From positions 112,661 to 176,660 of the IMG/VR virus record IMGVR_UViG_3300028558_000001: 64,000 nucleotides of DNA; one strand, written 5' to 3'. The notes beneath the pieces were generated by a model. That model did no database searches. It was not told the DNA's origin and saw only the letters and a program-made list of their open reading frames with translations. The DNA is from a virus. Shown here one piece after another: positions 46,026 to 54,818 of this stretch (positions are counted from its first letter, which is position 1; each line of letters starts with the position of its first letter). The translations under genes and the position numbers were made by a program.

Positions 46026-47153
46026 TTATTTACTTCTCTTGATAGCTCTTGCTAACTGAGCAATTGTAGGATCAATGTACTTTGTTCCCTCAGTAATTGT
46101 CTGTTCCTCAACTGTATCAGATGTAAGTGCTGTATCGCTCTTAGTATTCTTGGAGAAATAATTCTCCTTAACTACTAATAGCTTTGCCTTATATGTATCA
46201 AGATCAGTAAATTCGATACCTTCGGCTAGGGTTCTGAACTTCTCAAGCTGAGTTAAAGTTAGACCTTCTTTAATGTCATCAAATACTTCATTCTTAGCAG
46301 CTTCTTCTAGAACCTTAGTTAGCTCAATATTTTCGTTAACAAGGTCATTATACTTAGCTTCTAGTTTTTCTTTTTCTGAAACTACAGAGGTAAGTACATC
46401 AATCTTGTCTTCTGGAATATCAATATAATGTTCTTCGAATAGACCTTTTAGACCATCAATAAATCCACTCATCATTTCATTACGTAAAGTAGATTCTACG
46501 GCAACTTGATTATCCTCAAGCCACTTCTCAGCAACGTAATCTAGATAATCATTTAGATTTTCTGTTAGTGCTGTTTCGATTTCTTCGACTGCTTCTGCTA
46601 GAGAAACTTCATAAGCTTCCTCTAGGCGAACTGTTTCTTCTGTAATTTTTAGAGAAACAGCAGCATCAAATAGGGTTGAAGCCTTTGACTTAAATTCTTC
46701 TGTGAATTCTGTACCAGCAAAGATTGTATCCATATCTTCCTTAACAGCGGCAGAAGGCTTAGCCTTAATTGAAGCTGCATTTGAAGAAGCATTAGCTGAA
46801 CCGGGAAGCTTCTCTGTCTCTTTACCAATCTGAGCAATCATTTCATTATAATGATTGATTACGTCTGTGGTTGATCTAGCAGCTAGATTATGCATAATAG
46901 CTTTCAAAGCATCTAGCTTTGACTTTGGATCGGAATTTGAAGAATCAGCGGACGCATGAGTCTTAAGGGTTTCAGCAGCAGTTGTTTCAGTTACTTCTGT
47001 CTTGTCTTCAAATGATTCAGTTAGTTCTTCTTTTGAAACTTCTTCCTTTGAACCATCTTCCCACTCTAGTACGATTGAGGACTCTTTAACTTCTACTACT
47101 GTGGCTTTCTTGCCTTCATCTTCAAGAATGTCGCCAATTTTAAAATTTAGCAT
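46026..47153 (-). CDS. 22: Prohead core scaffold gp22
   Basis: 375 residues, acidic and helical with long Glu/Lys/Ala coiled coils. The C-terminal block K-E-G-L-T-L-T-Q-L-E-K-F-R-T-L-A-E-G-I-E is characteristic of gp22. Forms the scaffold and is degraded by gp21. The N-terminal S-H3-like barrel (G-D-I-L-E-D-E-G-K, V-L-E-W-E-D-G-S) is an addition relative to T4 gp22 (269 residues). Confidence 0.9.
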   Translation of the reverse strand: MLNFKIGDILEDEGKKATVVEVKESSIVLEWEDGSKEEVSKEELTESFEDKTEVTETTAAETLKTHASADSSNSDPKSKLDALKAIMHNLAARSTTDVINHYNEMIAQIGKETEKLPGSANASSNAASIKAKPSAAVKEDMDTIFAGTEFTEEFKSKASTLFDAAVSLKITEETVRLEEAYEVSLAEAVEEIETALTENLNDYLDYVAEKWLEDNQVAVESTLRNEMMSGFIDGLKGLFEEHYIDIPEDKIDVLTSVVSEKEKLEAKYNDLVNENIELTKVLEEAAKNEVFDDIKEGLTLTQLEKFRTLAEGIEFTDLDTYKAKLLVVKENYFSKNTKSDTALTSDTVEEQTITEGTKYIDPTIAQLARAIKRSK

Positions 47154-47192
47154 ATTTACCTACTCCAATATATTATGAGAAAATCTTTTAAT

Positions 47193-47199
47193 TATTTAT
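47193..47199 (-). promoter_or_regulatory. Late promoter for gp22
   Basis: Minus-strand CAATAAATAATTAAAAG, 40 bases before the gp22 start. Confidence 0.65.
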
Positions 47200-47230
47200 T
47201 GTTTTTATACGTTTATGTGCCTATCAGGTA

Positions 47231-48301
47231 TTACTGATAGAACCCATGAATAACACCAGCTTCAATAGTATTACCGGCACCAAAAGAAGGAACGTTTAGA
47301 GTAATAGCAGTATTGATAGCAGAAGCAGGAATTGGTGGCATAAACTTTACAATTACTGGATTGATACCTAATGTAACACCGGCAGGAATTGGAATAGCAT
47401 ATGAAAGAGTAGTTGCTGTTCCGGTAATTGTTGCAGTAATAACAGAAGCAGCAGTAGCACCGCCGCCTGTAATTTCAAAGCCAGCAATGTAATTAGTCTT
47501 ACCAGCCTGTGCTGCTAGGACTGGAGCAATAGCAGTTGCGGCAGCAGTAGCAGAGTTTGCAACTGGAGTTTGAACACCTGTATAAGGAAGGACACCTACG
47601 TTACCAAGAGTATTAGTACCGGCTGGTAGTGGAGAAGTAGGATCAAGACCTACAGTTACTAGTGATGTATCTGGAGCAGATGAAACGATTGATACGATGG
47701 TTGTAGAACCAGTACCAGTCATAGCAGTTGATAGTCTAACTCTAGCTTGTGGATAACCAGCTACAGGAACCTGCCATGAATGCTGGCCGGGGTTTCCTGA
47801 TAGGGTAAATGTAGCATCTGTTAGATATGAATCTGTTCTTGGAGCCTTAATCGTAACCCAATTAAATCCATCATATGCTTCGAATGTAACCGCACCGGCA
47901 GTTAAAGCAGATGTTGGAACTACTGTAAAGATAACAGTATCATAACCAGCAGTTGTGACTGTGACAGCGGTATTTAATGCTGTAGTATTAGCCCAAGATG
48001 TAGTAGTAGGAGCTTGGAATGCATCATAAATTGGTAATGGATTTCCTGCGGCAATCGCAGAACCACCTAGATCAAGGTTAACTGCACCAATTGTATTAGC
48101 GCCTGTTGGTAAACCAGCATTAATTGCAACGTTTGCAGTTGATGTAAATGCTACTGTATTATTAGAAAATGCAACGTTAACGGCTGATTGGTCGGAGGCA
48201 ATAACTACGCCAACGGAATTAACAGAAACTTGCTGACCGATTGGTGTAACCGGAACTGATATTGTATTATTACTTGCGTCTTTAACTGAAATATTTGACA
48301 T
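47231..48301 (-). CDS. Virion structural protein, head-fibre/decoration-like
   Basis: 356 residues, low-charge, Thr/Ala/Val/Gly-rich, with several beta-strand repeats including A-G-x-N-T-(I/L)-G-x-V motifs near 60 and 225. The composition is that of fibre or capsid-decoration proteins. It lies between gp22 and spike-like genes and has its own late box at 48332. A virion role is inferred; the target is unknown. Confidence 0.6.
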   Translation of the reverse strand: MSNISVKDASNNTISVPVTPIGQQVSVNSVGVVIASDQSAVNVAFSNNTVAFTSTANVAINAGLPTGANTIGAVNLDLGGSAIAAGNPLPIYDAFQAPTTTSWANTTALNTAVTVTTAGYDTVIFTVVPTSALTAGAVTFEAYDGFNWVTIKAPRTDSYLTDATFTLSGNPGQHSWQVPVAGYPQARVRLSTAMTGTGSTTIVSIVSSAPDTSLVTVGLDPTSPLPAGTNTLGNVGVLPYTGVQTPVANSATAAATAIAPVLAAQAGKTNYIAGFEITGGGATAASVITATITGTATTLSYAIPIPAGVTLGINPVIVKFMPPIPASAINTAITLNVPSFGAGNTIEAGVIHGFYQ

Positions 48302-48331
48302 TTAAGAATCCTTTAAATTAATCTTTAATAC

Positions 48332-48338
48332 TATTTAT
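48332..48338 (-). promoter_or_regulatory. Late promoter box for 47231-48301
   Basis: Minus-strand AATAAATAGTATTAAAG, 31 bases before the start. Confidence 0.65.
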
Positions 48339-48496
48339 TATAAACCAAATGGGAATAAAGCAACATATGAACTATGTGATGGAATAGTAAAACTAAACTG
48401 AACTCCAGTCTTATTATTAGTAATAGTAGCTTCTACCACTCCATGATGACCTACTACAGTAGTTAATGCCCATACGTTCAACCCATATGATAACAT
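48338..48496 (-). CDS. Small hypothetical protein (52 aa)
   Basis: ATG at 48496 shares one base with the upstream stop (TAATG). Beta-rich, with T-N-N-K-T-G-V-Q-F-S-F-T and a short hydrophobic end. No clear ribosome site, so translation probably depends on coupling. Confidence 0.5.
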   Translation of the reverse strand: MLSYGLNVWALTTVVGHHGVVEATITNNKTGVQFSFTIPSHSSYVALFPFGL

Positions 48497-48756
48497 TAGT
48501 ATAATGCCAAAATACTAGATGCAGTAGTTCCAGTAGCTAGAACGTAATTAGCACGTACAGGAAGGATAGTTCCTCCAAGAACATTCATGAAAGTAGTATT
48601 TGCAATTGGTGCTCCGTTCTGATAAACACCCCAAGAAATGGTAATATTTCCACCAGTACCAATATAAAGACCGCGAGTGACCTGTGGTAATACAGTTGAA
48701 TCTGATGGGGTTACAGTATTAGCTGCAATAATTGGACCGTCTAAGGCTCCTAACAT
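48496..48756 (-). CDS. Spike-base-like small structural protein (RCAP_rcc01079 family type)
   Basis: 86 residues: D-S-T-V-L-P-Q-V-T-R-G-L-Y-I-G-T-G-G-N near 19-37, and I-L-P-V-R-A-N-Y-V-L-A-T-G-T-T-A-S near 64-80. I recognise this order from phage and GTA spike-base proteins. Such proteins bind fibres or form head spikes. Late box at 48789. Confidence 0.65.
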   Translation of the reverse strand: MLGALDGPIIAANTVTPSDSTVLPQVTRGLYIGTGGNITISWGVYQNGAPIANTTFMNVLGGTILPVRANYVLATGTTASSILALY

Positions 48757-48788
48757 TTATAAAATCTCCTTAATATGTTAATTATAAC

Positions 48789-48795
48789 TATTTAT
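48789..48795 (-). promoter_or_regulatory. Late promoter box for 48496-48756
   Basis: Minus-strand AATAAATAGTTATAAT, 33 bases before the start and just beyond the stop of the glycine-rich gene. Confidence 0.65.
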
Positions 48796-48798
48796 TCG

Positions 48799-49815
48799 TT
48801 AGAAATGTTCGATAATAAGACCATAACCAGCGCCCCCGGCACCACCGATACCGGCAGTTCCACCATTTTGAGCACAACCGCCGCCTCCACCGCCACCGCC
48901 ATAGTTAGTGCCAGTTCCACCATTTCCTGCGGTTGTTAATGATGAACCGCCACCACCAGAACCACCGGCAACTAAAATAGATGAACTTGGGAAAGATGAT
49001 AGACCAAGACCAACAGAACCAGTAACACCAGCAGAACCACCATTACCAGCATTTGAAGCAATCTGGTTAGTAACAGGTGATCCAGCGCCACCAGAAAATA
49101 CAGCATTACCAGTAGAAATACCGCCACCAGCACCGCCGCCACCAGCACCAGATGTTGAAATTGCACCGTTTCCCGGTCCTGCCGCTCCATTTAGACCTCC
49201 AGAGCCGCCCCCGCCGTAGTTTGTAGGTGAATTTGACGCGCCACCCCCATAACCACCAACTGCCACTGCATATGCAGAAAAACCACCAGATGATGAGCTT
49301 CCATTATTACCAGTTTGTGGCGGTCCACCGCCCCCGCCCCCGCCTGAGTTAGACGCAAGCTGTCCACCAGCACCGCCACCACCGCCACCGGCCATTGCAA
49401 TAGTACCTAAAGTTGTAGCACCACCAGCACCACCAGTTCCACCAGCTGTTGTTGAAGAAGTTGCTTTAGCTCCAGCAGTTCCGCCTGTTCCAATTGTAAC
49501 GGCCTGTGAAGAACCGATCTGCGCCGATGTGAATTGTCCTACAAAGTAGCCACCGCCGCCACCGCCGCCACCACCAGAACAAGCATTAGAAGCAGCCTGT
49601 AAAGGACCGCCACCACCACCGCCGCCAGCACCGACAAGATAAACATCAGCATATACTATACCATTAGTAGGAGTATATGTGCCTGACGAAGTAAAAACAA
49701 CTACGTTTGATTTTGGATTATTAACAAACATTCCATCAGCAAATAATGGAACATTAGAAATAGCTAATAATGAAACTGAAAGTACTAAAGTACGCAAAAT
49801 ATTTTTAAAATACAT
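48799..49815 (-). CDS. Glycine-rich protein with signal peptide
   Basis: 338 residues. The first 26 form a signal peptide (basic start, hydrophobic core, F-A-D site). Then F-T-S-S-G-T-Y-T-P and V-Y-L-V-G-A precede a long region of Gly runs (up to nine) interrupted by Ser/Ala/Thr, ending G-Y-G-L-I-I-E-H-F. The glycine domain resembles gp38-type tail-fibre adhesins and glycine-rich phage domains. A signal peptide on a virion protein would be unusual. GC content is higher here because of Gly codons. Confidence 0.7.
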   Translation of the reverse strand: MYFKNILRTLVLSVSLLAISNVPLFADGMFVNNPKSNVVVFTSSGTYTPTNGIVYADVYLVGAGGGGGGGPLQAASNACSGGGGGGGGGYFVGQFTSAQIGSSQAVTIGTGGTAGAKATSSTTAGGTGGAGGATTLGTIAMAGGGGGGAGGQLASNSGGGGGGGPPQTGNNGSSSSGGFSAYAVAVGGYGGGASNSPTNYGGGGSGGLNGAAGPGNGAISTSGAGGGGAGGGISTGNAVFSGGAGSPVTNQIASNAGNGGSAGVTGSVGLGLSSFPSSSILVAGGSGGGGSSLTTAGNGGTGTNYGGGGGGGGCAQNGGTAGIGGAGGAGYGLIIEHF

Positions 49816-50327
49816 TAGAATGACTCCAATACAGAAACCTTGGTAGTACCAGAAGTAGTAACTCCATAGATAGCAGCAGTTGTATTAAGTGTGAGTACCG
49901 CACCAAATGGAATTGGAACACCAGTCGTTGTAGTTACAGCACTGTTTCCAACATATACTGTATTGGCACTAAAGTTATATAGAGTAGCTGATACACGTCC
50001 TGTTCCGCTTGCACCAGTTCTGGCATTTGCAATTATTGTAGCGGAAGTTGTTACTGTAATCTGAGCGGTTGCTAGGGCGGCAGTTCCAACTGGATTTACC
50101 ATAGTTGAAATAGCAACGTTTCCAGAGAATGTTAGATTGGCTACTCCAATATCTACTGGCATTCTATTTGAAGCTGAAACAACAGCATTGTTTACTACTA
50201 ATGATACTTGAGCATTAGCAACACCAAAAGTATTAATAATTCCGCCTGTTGAATTGGCTACCACAATAACTTCTGTTACTGTGTTATTTGATACATAAGC
50301 ATTATTGGCCGTATTATATTGAGACAT
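49815..50327 (-). CDS. Virion-associated Ala/Thr-rich protein (170 aa)
   Basis: Beta-rich, low charge, Asn/Thr/Val/Ala repeats like those of 47231-48301 and 2460-2747. One base from the glycine-rich gene. Probable head-fibre or decoration component. Confidence 0.55.
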   Translation of the reverse strand: MSQYNTANNAYVSNNTVTEVIVVANSTGGIINTFGVANAQVSLVVNNAVVSASNRMPVDIGVANLTFSGNVAISTMVNPVGTAALATAQITVTTSATIIANARTGASGTGRVSATLYNFSANTVYVGNSAVTTTTGVPIPFGAVLTLNTTAAIYGVTTSGTTKVSVLESF

Positions 50328-50330
50328 TAA

Positions 50331-50582
50331 TTACCCCTGATTTTTATCTTTATTCGTTGAAATAATATCGTCTTTTTCTTTAGAGCCAACAGAAGACCCT
50401 AGCCAATAATCGACAACTGTGGAGAACTTTGCAGTAATAGCACCAGCTAAAAGCTTGGCAAAGTCAGCAATGTTTGGATCAATAGTTCCCTTTTGAATAA
50501 ACATGAGTGTAATTAGTGTTAATAGAATTAATAACACTATTACAGAAACTATAGTAGCAGCTATAGTTGAACCTTTACTCAT
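50331..50582 (-). CDS. Small membrane protein, holin-like (83 aa)
   Basis: A hydrophobic helix at about 8-30 and a second weakly hydrophobic helix at about 42-60 ending W-L-G-S-S-V-G-S-K-E-K-D-D. The W-L-G-S-S-x-G-S-K pattern is seen in phage proteins annotated as holin-like. No direct evidence of hole formation; the spanins are far away at 11511. Confidence 0.5.
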   Translation of the reverse strand: MSKGSTIAATIVSVIVLLILLTLITLMFIQKGTIDPNIADFAKLLAGAITAKFSTVVDYWLGSSVGSKEKDDIISTNKDKNQG

Positions 50583-50584
50583 GA

Positions 50585-51250
50585 TTACCCCTGTTTATTA
50601 ACCTCTAATAGATAATTCTCAAAAAGAGCTAGAGTTTGTTCTTCAAGCTGTCTCTTTGATAATTTCTTGATATAATATTTAGCCTTCATAGCTGCCTCTG
50701 GCATGTAAACGCCATGTTCTTCGTTATAGAACCACTCAACATTTTCCATGATACCAGCAACCCAACAATCAGGGCCGGAAGGATCAGAAACAATGTCGCC
50801 AGCAGTAACTAGACGGAAATCAGGCTGTACATAAACTGCTTCATTGGTAGTTTTTAGAGTACCCATTCCTCTTGAAGAAATGCCTAGTTTACCACCAGAC
50901 TCTTGAAGACCCTTTACAATTTCACCATTTGGAGTAGATGTGATAACAGCCTTGGAAATCCAGTTCTTACCTTCCTTAACAATCTCAACGAATCTATGTG
51001 AGACTTGTTTTAGATCGACAGTTGGGCCTTTCTCAGGGTGATTTAACTCACCCCAAGCGCAGTTGTTATCAACCTTTTCTTTAATGTAACGACGAACTTC
51101 ATTAGAAAGTACGTTCTCTGGATAAATTCTACCATTACGGTTCTTTACTTCTTCTTGTAGAGTAATACCTTTAATGTAATATTGCTTACCCTTTGAAGTA
51201 TTTTCTTCAATAAAGTCTACTTGATCGAATAGTTCCGTAATGATTTTCAT
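50585..51250 (-). CDS. 21: Prohead protease gp21
   Basis: 221 residues. Y-Y-I-K-G-I-T-L-Q near the start, G-E-L-N-H-P near 67 with the catalytic His, and L-G-I-S-S-R-G-M-G near 122 with the nucleophilic Ser. Herpes-type serine protease that matures the head. T4 gp21 is 212 residues. Confidence 0.93.
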   Translation of the reverse strand: MKIITELFDQVDFIEENTSKGKQYYIKGITLQEEVKNRNGRIYPENVLSNEVRRYIKEKVDNNCAWGELNHPEKGPTVDLKQVSHRFVEIVKEGKNWISKAVITSTPNGEIVKGLQESGGKLGISSRGMGTLKTTNEAVYVQPDFRLVTAGDIVSDPSGPDCWVAGIMENVEWFYNEEHGVYMPEAAMKAKYYIKKLSKRQLEEQTLALFENYLLEVNKQG

Positions 51251-52540
51251 TTAAAATCCGCCTTTTAGTCCTTCGGTTAGTTCCGAAATTGATTTCTTCT
51301 TTGGTTTCTGAGTTACAACTGGTTCAATAACAGTTTCAGTAGAACCAGCTTCACCGGGAGTAACTGACTTGAAGTTATTAACTAATGAATCTGTACCAAC
51401 TTCTCTATCAGATGGATTAGGTGAAACCTTCTCTGCTACTGGTTCTAGAAGTAATGGCTTAGTATTGACAATATCTAGGAAAGCCTCAGATGCAGGAACC
51501 TTTGTCTTTGGCTTAGAGATAATACGCTTGGCATCATTACGCTTGTCAGTAGCTAGACCAATGCCGTTATCACGATTTTTTTCTTTACGACTGTCAAGTT
51601 CACCGCTGTCAAGTTCTTTAGTTGCTTTTCTTGAATAAGAGCGTAGGGTTTCGTCACCAATTTCTTCGATCTTTTCTTCTGCTACTTTGCTTCTGAATTT
51701 CTTAACAATATCAGATGCAGATAGTGAAGCTGCCTTGGGCTTTTCTTTTTCAACAGTTCTTGTATTGAGAGCCTTTTCGCCATCCCACTTCTTAAACTCT
51801 TTCTTTTCGCCTTTATTCATAATAGCTAGTTTAAGACGCTCAGATGAAATTTCTTCCTTAACTGATTTTTTAGATGCAGGAACTTTAATTGCTGGTCTTA
51901 TCTCATGACCATTGCGTGTAACAGCATCCCTCGCATGTGGATTTGGATTAGATTTGCGTTTAGCTACCCATTCGCCGGTTGTTCTATTATCTAATTTGCG
52001 TCTATCATCAGGATTTGCATTAATGCTAAAAGCATTATTGTCATGTTTATCAACAATATCCTTCTGCTCTTTTTTAGATTTTTTAATATAAGAACGTAAA
52101 ACCTTATGTGATAGTTCTTCTACCTGTTCAACTTCTTCTTTAGCAATTTTTTTTTCTGTAGGCTTGCCATAACGCTTTGATAGAATATATGATGCTAGAT
52201 CAGTCTTAGCTCTGTCATTGATCTTTTTATCAACTGGCTTTAGGCATTGTGCTTTATTAAGTTCTTCTGAAACTTCCTCAGTAGCAACCATCTTTACGTT
52301 CTTCTGTAGAGGATTCTTCTTATGCTTATTGCCATCCTCTACAGATGGTTCCTGACCAAAACGATTGGACTTGCGCTGGAAAGTCTTAATATTGGTTGCA
52401 TTGAAAACATCGTCGCCATTACCGTTACGGTCAGCAATCTTTTCAATCTTATTAGTGTCTGTAACTTCTCTTTCATCCTTTGCTTGTGGCTTAAAAGAGT
52501 CCTTGTTGACTGCTTCGATAATGTCTCTTAGATGTTTCAT
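51251..52540 (-). CDS. Large basic prohead core/internal protein
   Basis: 429 residues, about a quarter Lys/Arg, mostly disordered. It contains two copies of a core motif, E-E-L-S-H-K-V-L-R-S-Y-I-K-K near 143 and E-E-I-G-D-E-T-L-R-S-Y-S-R-K near 292. This L-S-x-x-T-L-x-S-Y motif is typical of prohead core proteins cut by gp21. One base from gp21. It may become an internal DNA-binding protein. Confidence 0.65.
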   Translation of the reverse strand: MKHLRDIIEAVNKDSFKPQAKDEREVTDTNKIEKIADRNGNGDDVFNATNIKTFQRKSNRFGQEPSVEDGNKHKKNPLQKNVKMVATEEVSEELNKAQCLKPVDKKINDRAKTDLASYILSKRYGKPTEKKIAKEEVEQVEELSHKVLRSYIKKSKKEQKDIVDKHDNNAFSINANPDDRRKLDNRTTGEWVAKRKSNPNPHARDAVTRNGHEIRPAIKVPASKKSVKEEISSERLKLAIMNKGEKKEFKKWDGEKALNTRTVEKEKPKAASLSASDIVKKFRSKVAEEKIEEIGDETLRSYSRKATKELDSGELDSRKEKNRDNGIGLATDKRNDAKRIISKPKTKVPASEAFLDIVNTKPLLLEPVAEKVSPNPSDREVGTDSLVNNFKSVTPGEAGSTETVIEPVVTQKPKKKSISELTEGLKGGF

Positions 52541-52549
52541 TTTAACCTC

Positions 52550-52903
52550 TTACTTAGTAATTCTTTTGAAGGTATTAACTTCTACTTCTTCATTAGACAT
52601 TGATTTATAGTCATCATTTTTCTTCTTTGGCTTCTTATCATCAGAAGAATATTCAGTTGTACCGTCTGCATTTAACTTTTTCTTTTTGCCAGCGGTATAC
52701 TTATCGTCACGAACACCTTCTTCACTAAGAATAGAGTGTGAAAGTACTTCTTTGTAATTTTCTACAATATCAGAAATCTTTGTTTCAATAAGAGTTTCGA
52801 AAACCTTACCAAACTCTAGAGCGTTTTCTTCAAGAGCAGAAACTAGTAATGGTTGAATATCTTCTTTAGCTAGTTTTTTTAATTCGTTAATTTCTTTTGA
52901 CAT
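52550..52903 (-). CDS. Prohead core protein, gp68/gp67-like
   Basis: 117 residues, helical N-terminus with L-L-V-S-A-L-E-E-N-A-L and a Lys/Asp-rich C-terminal half. Its place between portal and protease matches the T4 gp67/gp68 position. Assignment by composition and order. Confidence 0.65.
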   Translation of the reverse strand: MSKEINELKKLAKEDIQPLLVSALEENALEFGKVFETLIETKISDIVENYKEVLSHSILSEEGVRDDKYTAGKKKKLNADGTTEYSSDDKKPKKKNDDYKSMSNEEVEVNTFKRITK

Positions 52904-52938
52904 AACTATTCCTTTTTCTAAATATAATTATTTTAACT

Positions 52939-52945
52939 ATTTATT
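52939..52945 (-). promoter_or_regulatory. Late promoter box for the core-protein gene
   Basis: Minus-strand AATAAATAGTTAAAAT, overlapping the portal stop and 36 bases before 52903. Confidence 0.65.
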
Positions 52946-54734
52946 ATTTCTTGTCTCGCTTGATTTCAGCATGACTATCAGCTTTAGAATCAGTAGCTTT
53001 CTTAAACTTATGATTCTTGGCTAGAATTTGAGTTACCTTATGGAATTCCTCTTGATCAGATGGAGTTCTATTAGCTCTCTTCTTTAAAACATCATATCTA
53101 TTCTGTGCTTTTACGAACCTGTTAGCATCGTCTTCTTTACTTGATCCGACCTTATCTTCAACTGGAGGCGCCATTCCCTGCATATTAGGATCAACTGCAA
53201 TAGGTTGACCATCATCGCCCATGAATGTTGGTGGATTATATTGAGGCATAGTCTTTTCTAGTTCGATCTGTGCATTGATTTCTTCCTGTTCATCATCAGT
53301 CTGCTTAAGAATAGTCTTACGAACTTCTTCATGAGAATAGTATAGACCAATAAATGGCTGAATAGCAGATAGAGTATCTAGACGAGCAGCTAGAATTTCG
53401 AAATCTTTTAGTTCTGTAAAATGGTTATCCTTGGCAAAATCATACTTGATTTTACGTTCAATAGCTTCCCATTCCTCGATAGACATAATTTGTTTTAAAA
53501 CAACTTGCTTACCAAGAATACGAGTGAATAGCTGAGAGAACTTAGCTCTTAGTCTGGAAATAAACTTAGAAAACTTTACTTCGTCTCTAGAAATTTCAGT
53601 TGCACGACCAATTGAGAATAGAGCATCTGGATTTAGTCTTGTAACTGGAACGTTTAGGCATGAATATAGATACTTCTGGAAGTATACAACGTCATCCATC
53701 TGTGATAGATTTTGACCGCCAGCCAAGGTAGTAACTTCCGTACCTTTGGAATCTGCGCGGCGAGGTAGCCAATAGTCATCTAACATACTCATATACTTAC
53801 GAGTATCAGAAATGGCACCTGTATCTGAATCGTATACTAAACGATTCTTGTGCTTAGCCATAATATCGCGGATATATTGTTCCGCCTTTGGCCTTGGTAG
53901 ATTTCCTACGTCAATGTACCAAACACGTCTTTCTGGCGCTCTAGCAAGTCTGTAAACAATTAGAGAGTCTTCCATTGTTCTTAGCTGAGTGAGAGGACGA
54001 ATGGCCTTCTGTAGATATGATAGAATGAGTGTTCCATCAGTATTAGTTAGTCCAGATGTAACTTGAACGATAGCATCTGGTGAAATTTTTAGTCCAGTAG
54101 TGGCTTGCTGAGCGCCGGGAACTGAATTTCCCTTAACATTGAAACCCTTTTCGTTATAAATGTAATATTCATTCATAACCTTATCAATAACAGCATTATC
54201 GGCTGAGACGTTAATTTGTCCCTTAGCTGGCTTCTTTAGAACTTCTCTGATCTTACGAATCTTACGAGGATCAATATAACGGACTTCCTTTAGTCCATCT
54301 TCTGGCTTCTTTTCATCAATAATAGCATGATAATAAAGTCTACCATCAACATAATAGCGACGATAGATTTCATATGCTTGGTTATTGAAGTTAAGAAGAT
54401 CAAGAACTACATCGAAACTCTTTTCAATTTCTTTCTTAACTGCATCAGAATAAGGAATATCATCAAGAATTAGTTTAACAATATAGTCGTCATCTGTTGA
54501 AATAGAATCGTTAACGATTTCATCAATGGCGGAATCAACTTCTGGATGAAGCGCCATTTCTCTATATTTTGTGACTAATTCTGCTTCTGTACGGATAGTA
54601 CCATCAAGATCAACATATGTGCCATAGGAGCCACCGGCTACAACTAAAGCGCCGTCTTCATGTTCTTTTTGAACGAAAGAAACGGGTTGTTCTTCTTCTT
54701 GTCTTTTAAACTGCCATCCAAATAAACTTACCAA
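52944..54734 (-). CDS. 20: Portal vertex protein gp20
   Basis: 596 residues with portal blocks: Y-R-E-M-A-L-H-P-E-V-D-S-A-I near 55-68, E-V-R-Y-I-D-P-R-K-I near 150, L-P-R-P-K-A-E-Q-Y near 278 and F-S-K-F-I-S-R-L near 382. Twelve copies form the DNA entry ring. The start is TTG at 54734 with AAAGGA upstream; a longer C-terminal tail is present relative to T4 gp20 (524). Confidence 0.93.
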   Translation of the reverse strand: MVSLFGWQFKRQEEEQPVSFVQKEHEDGALVVAGGSYGTYVDLDGTIRTEAELVTKYREMALHPEVDSAIDEIVNDSISTDDDYIVKLILDDIPYSDAVKKEIEKSFDVVLDLLNFNNQAYEIYRRYYVDGRLYYHAIIDEKKPEDGLKEVRYIDPRKIRKIREVLKKPAKGQINVSADNAVIDKVMNEYYIYNEKGFNVKGNSVPGAQQATTGLKISPDAIVQVTSGLTNTDGTLILSYLQKAIRPLTQLRTMEDSLIVYRLARAPERRVWYIDVGNLPRPKAEQYIRDIMAKHKNRLVYDSDTGAISDTRKYMSMLDDYWLPRRADSKGTEVTTLAGGQNLSQMDDVVYFQKYLYSCLNVPVTRLNPDALFSIGRATEISRDEVKFSKFISRLRAKFSQLFTRILGKQVVLKQIMSIEEWEAIERKIKYDFAKDNHFTELKDFEILAARLDTLSAIQPFIGLYYSHEEVRKTILKQTDDEQEEINAQIELEKTMPQYNPPTFMGDDGQPIAVDPNMQGMAPPVEDKVGSSKEDDANRFVKAQNRYDVLKKRANRTPSDQEEFHKVTQILAKNHKFKKATDSKADSHAEIKRDKK

Positions 54735-54760
54735 ATCAAAAATCCTTTATGTAATATAAA

Positions 54761-54786
54761 ATGGTGGAAACCTAGGCTCCCACCAT
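54761..54786 (-). terminator. Hairpin between tail tube and portal genes
   Basis: ATGGTGG/CCACCAT (7 bp) followed on the minus strand by TTTTATATT, upstream of the portal start and downstream of the gp19 stop. Confidence 0.6.
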
Positions 54787-54787
54787 C

Positions 54788-54794
54788 TATTTAT
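54788..54794 (-). promoter_or_regulatory. Late promoter box for gp20
   Basis: Minus-strand AATAAATAGATGGTG, directly before the hairpin and 54 bases before the portal start. Confidence 0.55.
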
Positions 54795-54818
54795 TTTAAA
54801 AAACTAAGTCAATAAAAC

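Noticed and set aside
48908-49219. Long plus-strand open frame, Pro-rich
   Set aside because: It is antisense to the glycine-rich gene; Gly codons read in reverse give Pro codons. No ribosome site or promoter.
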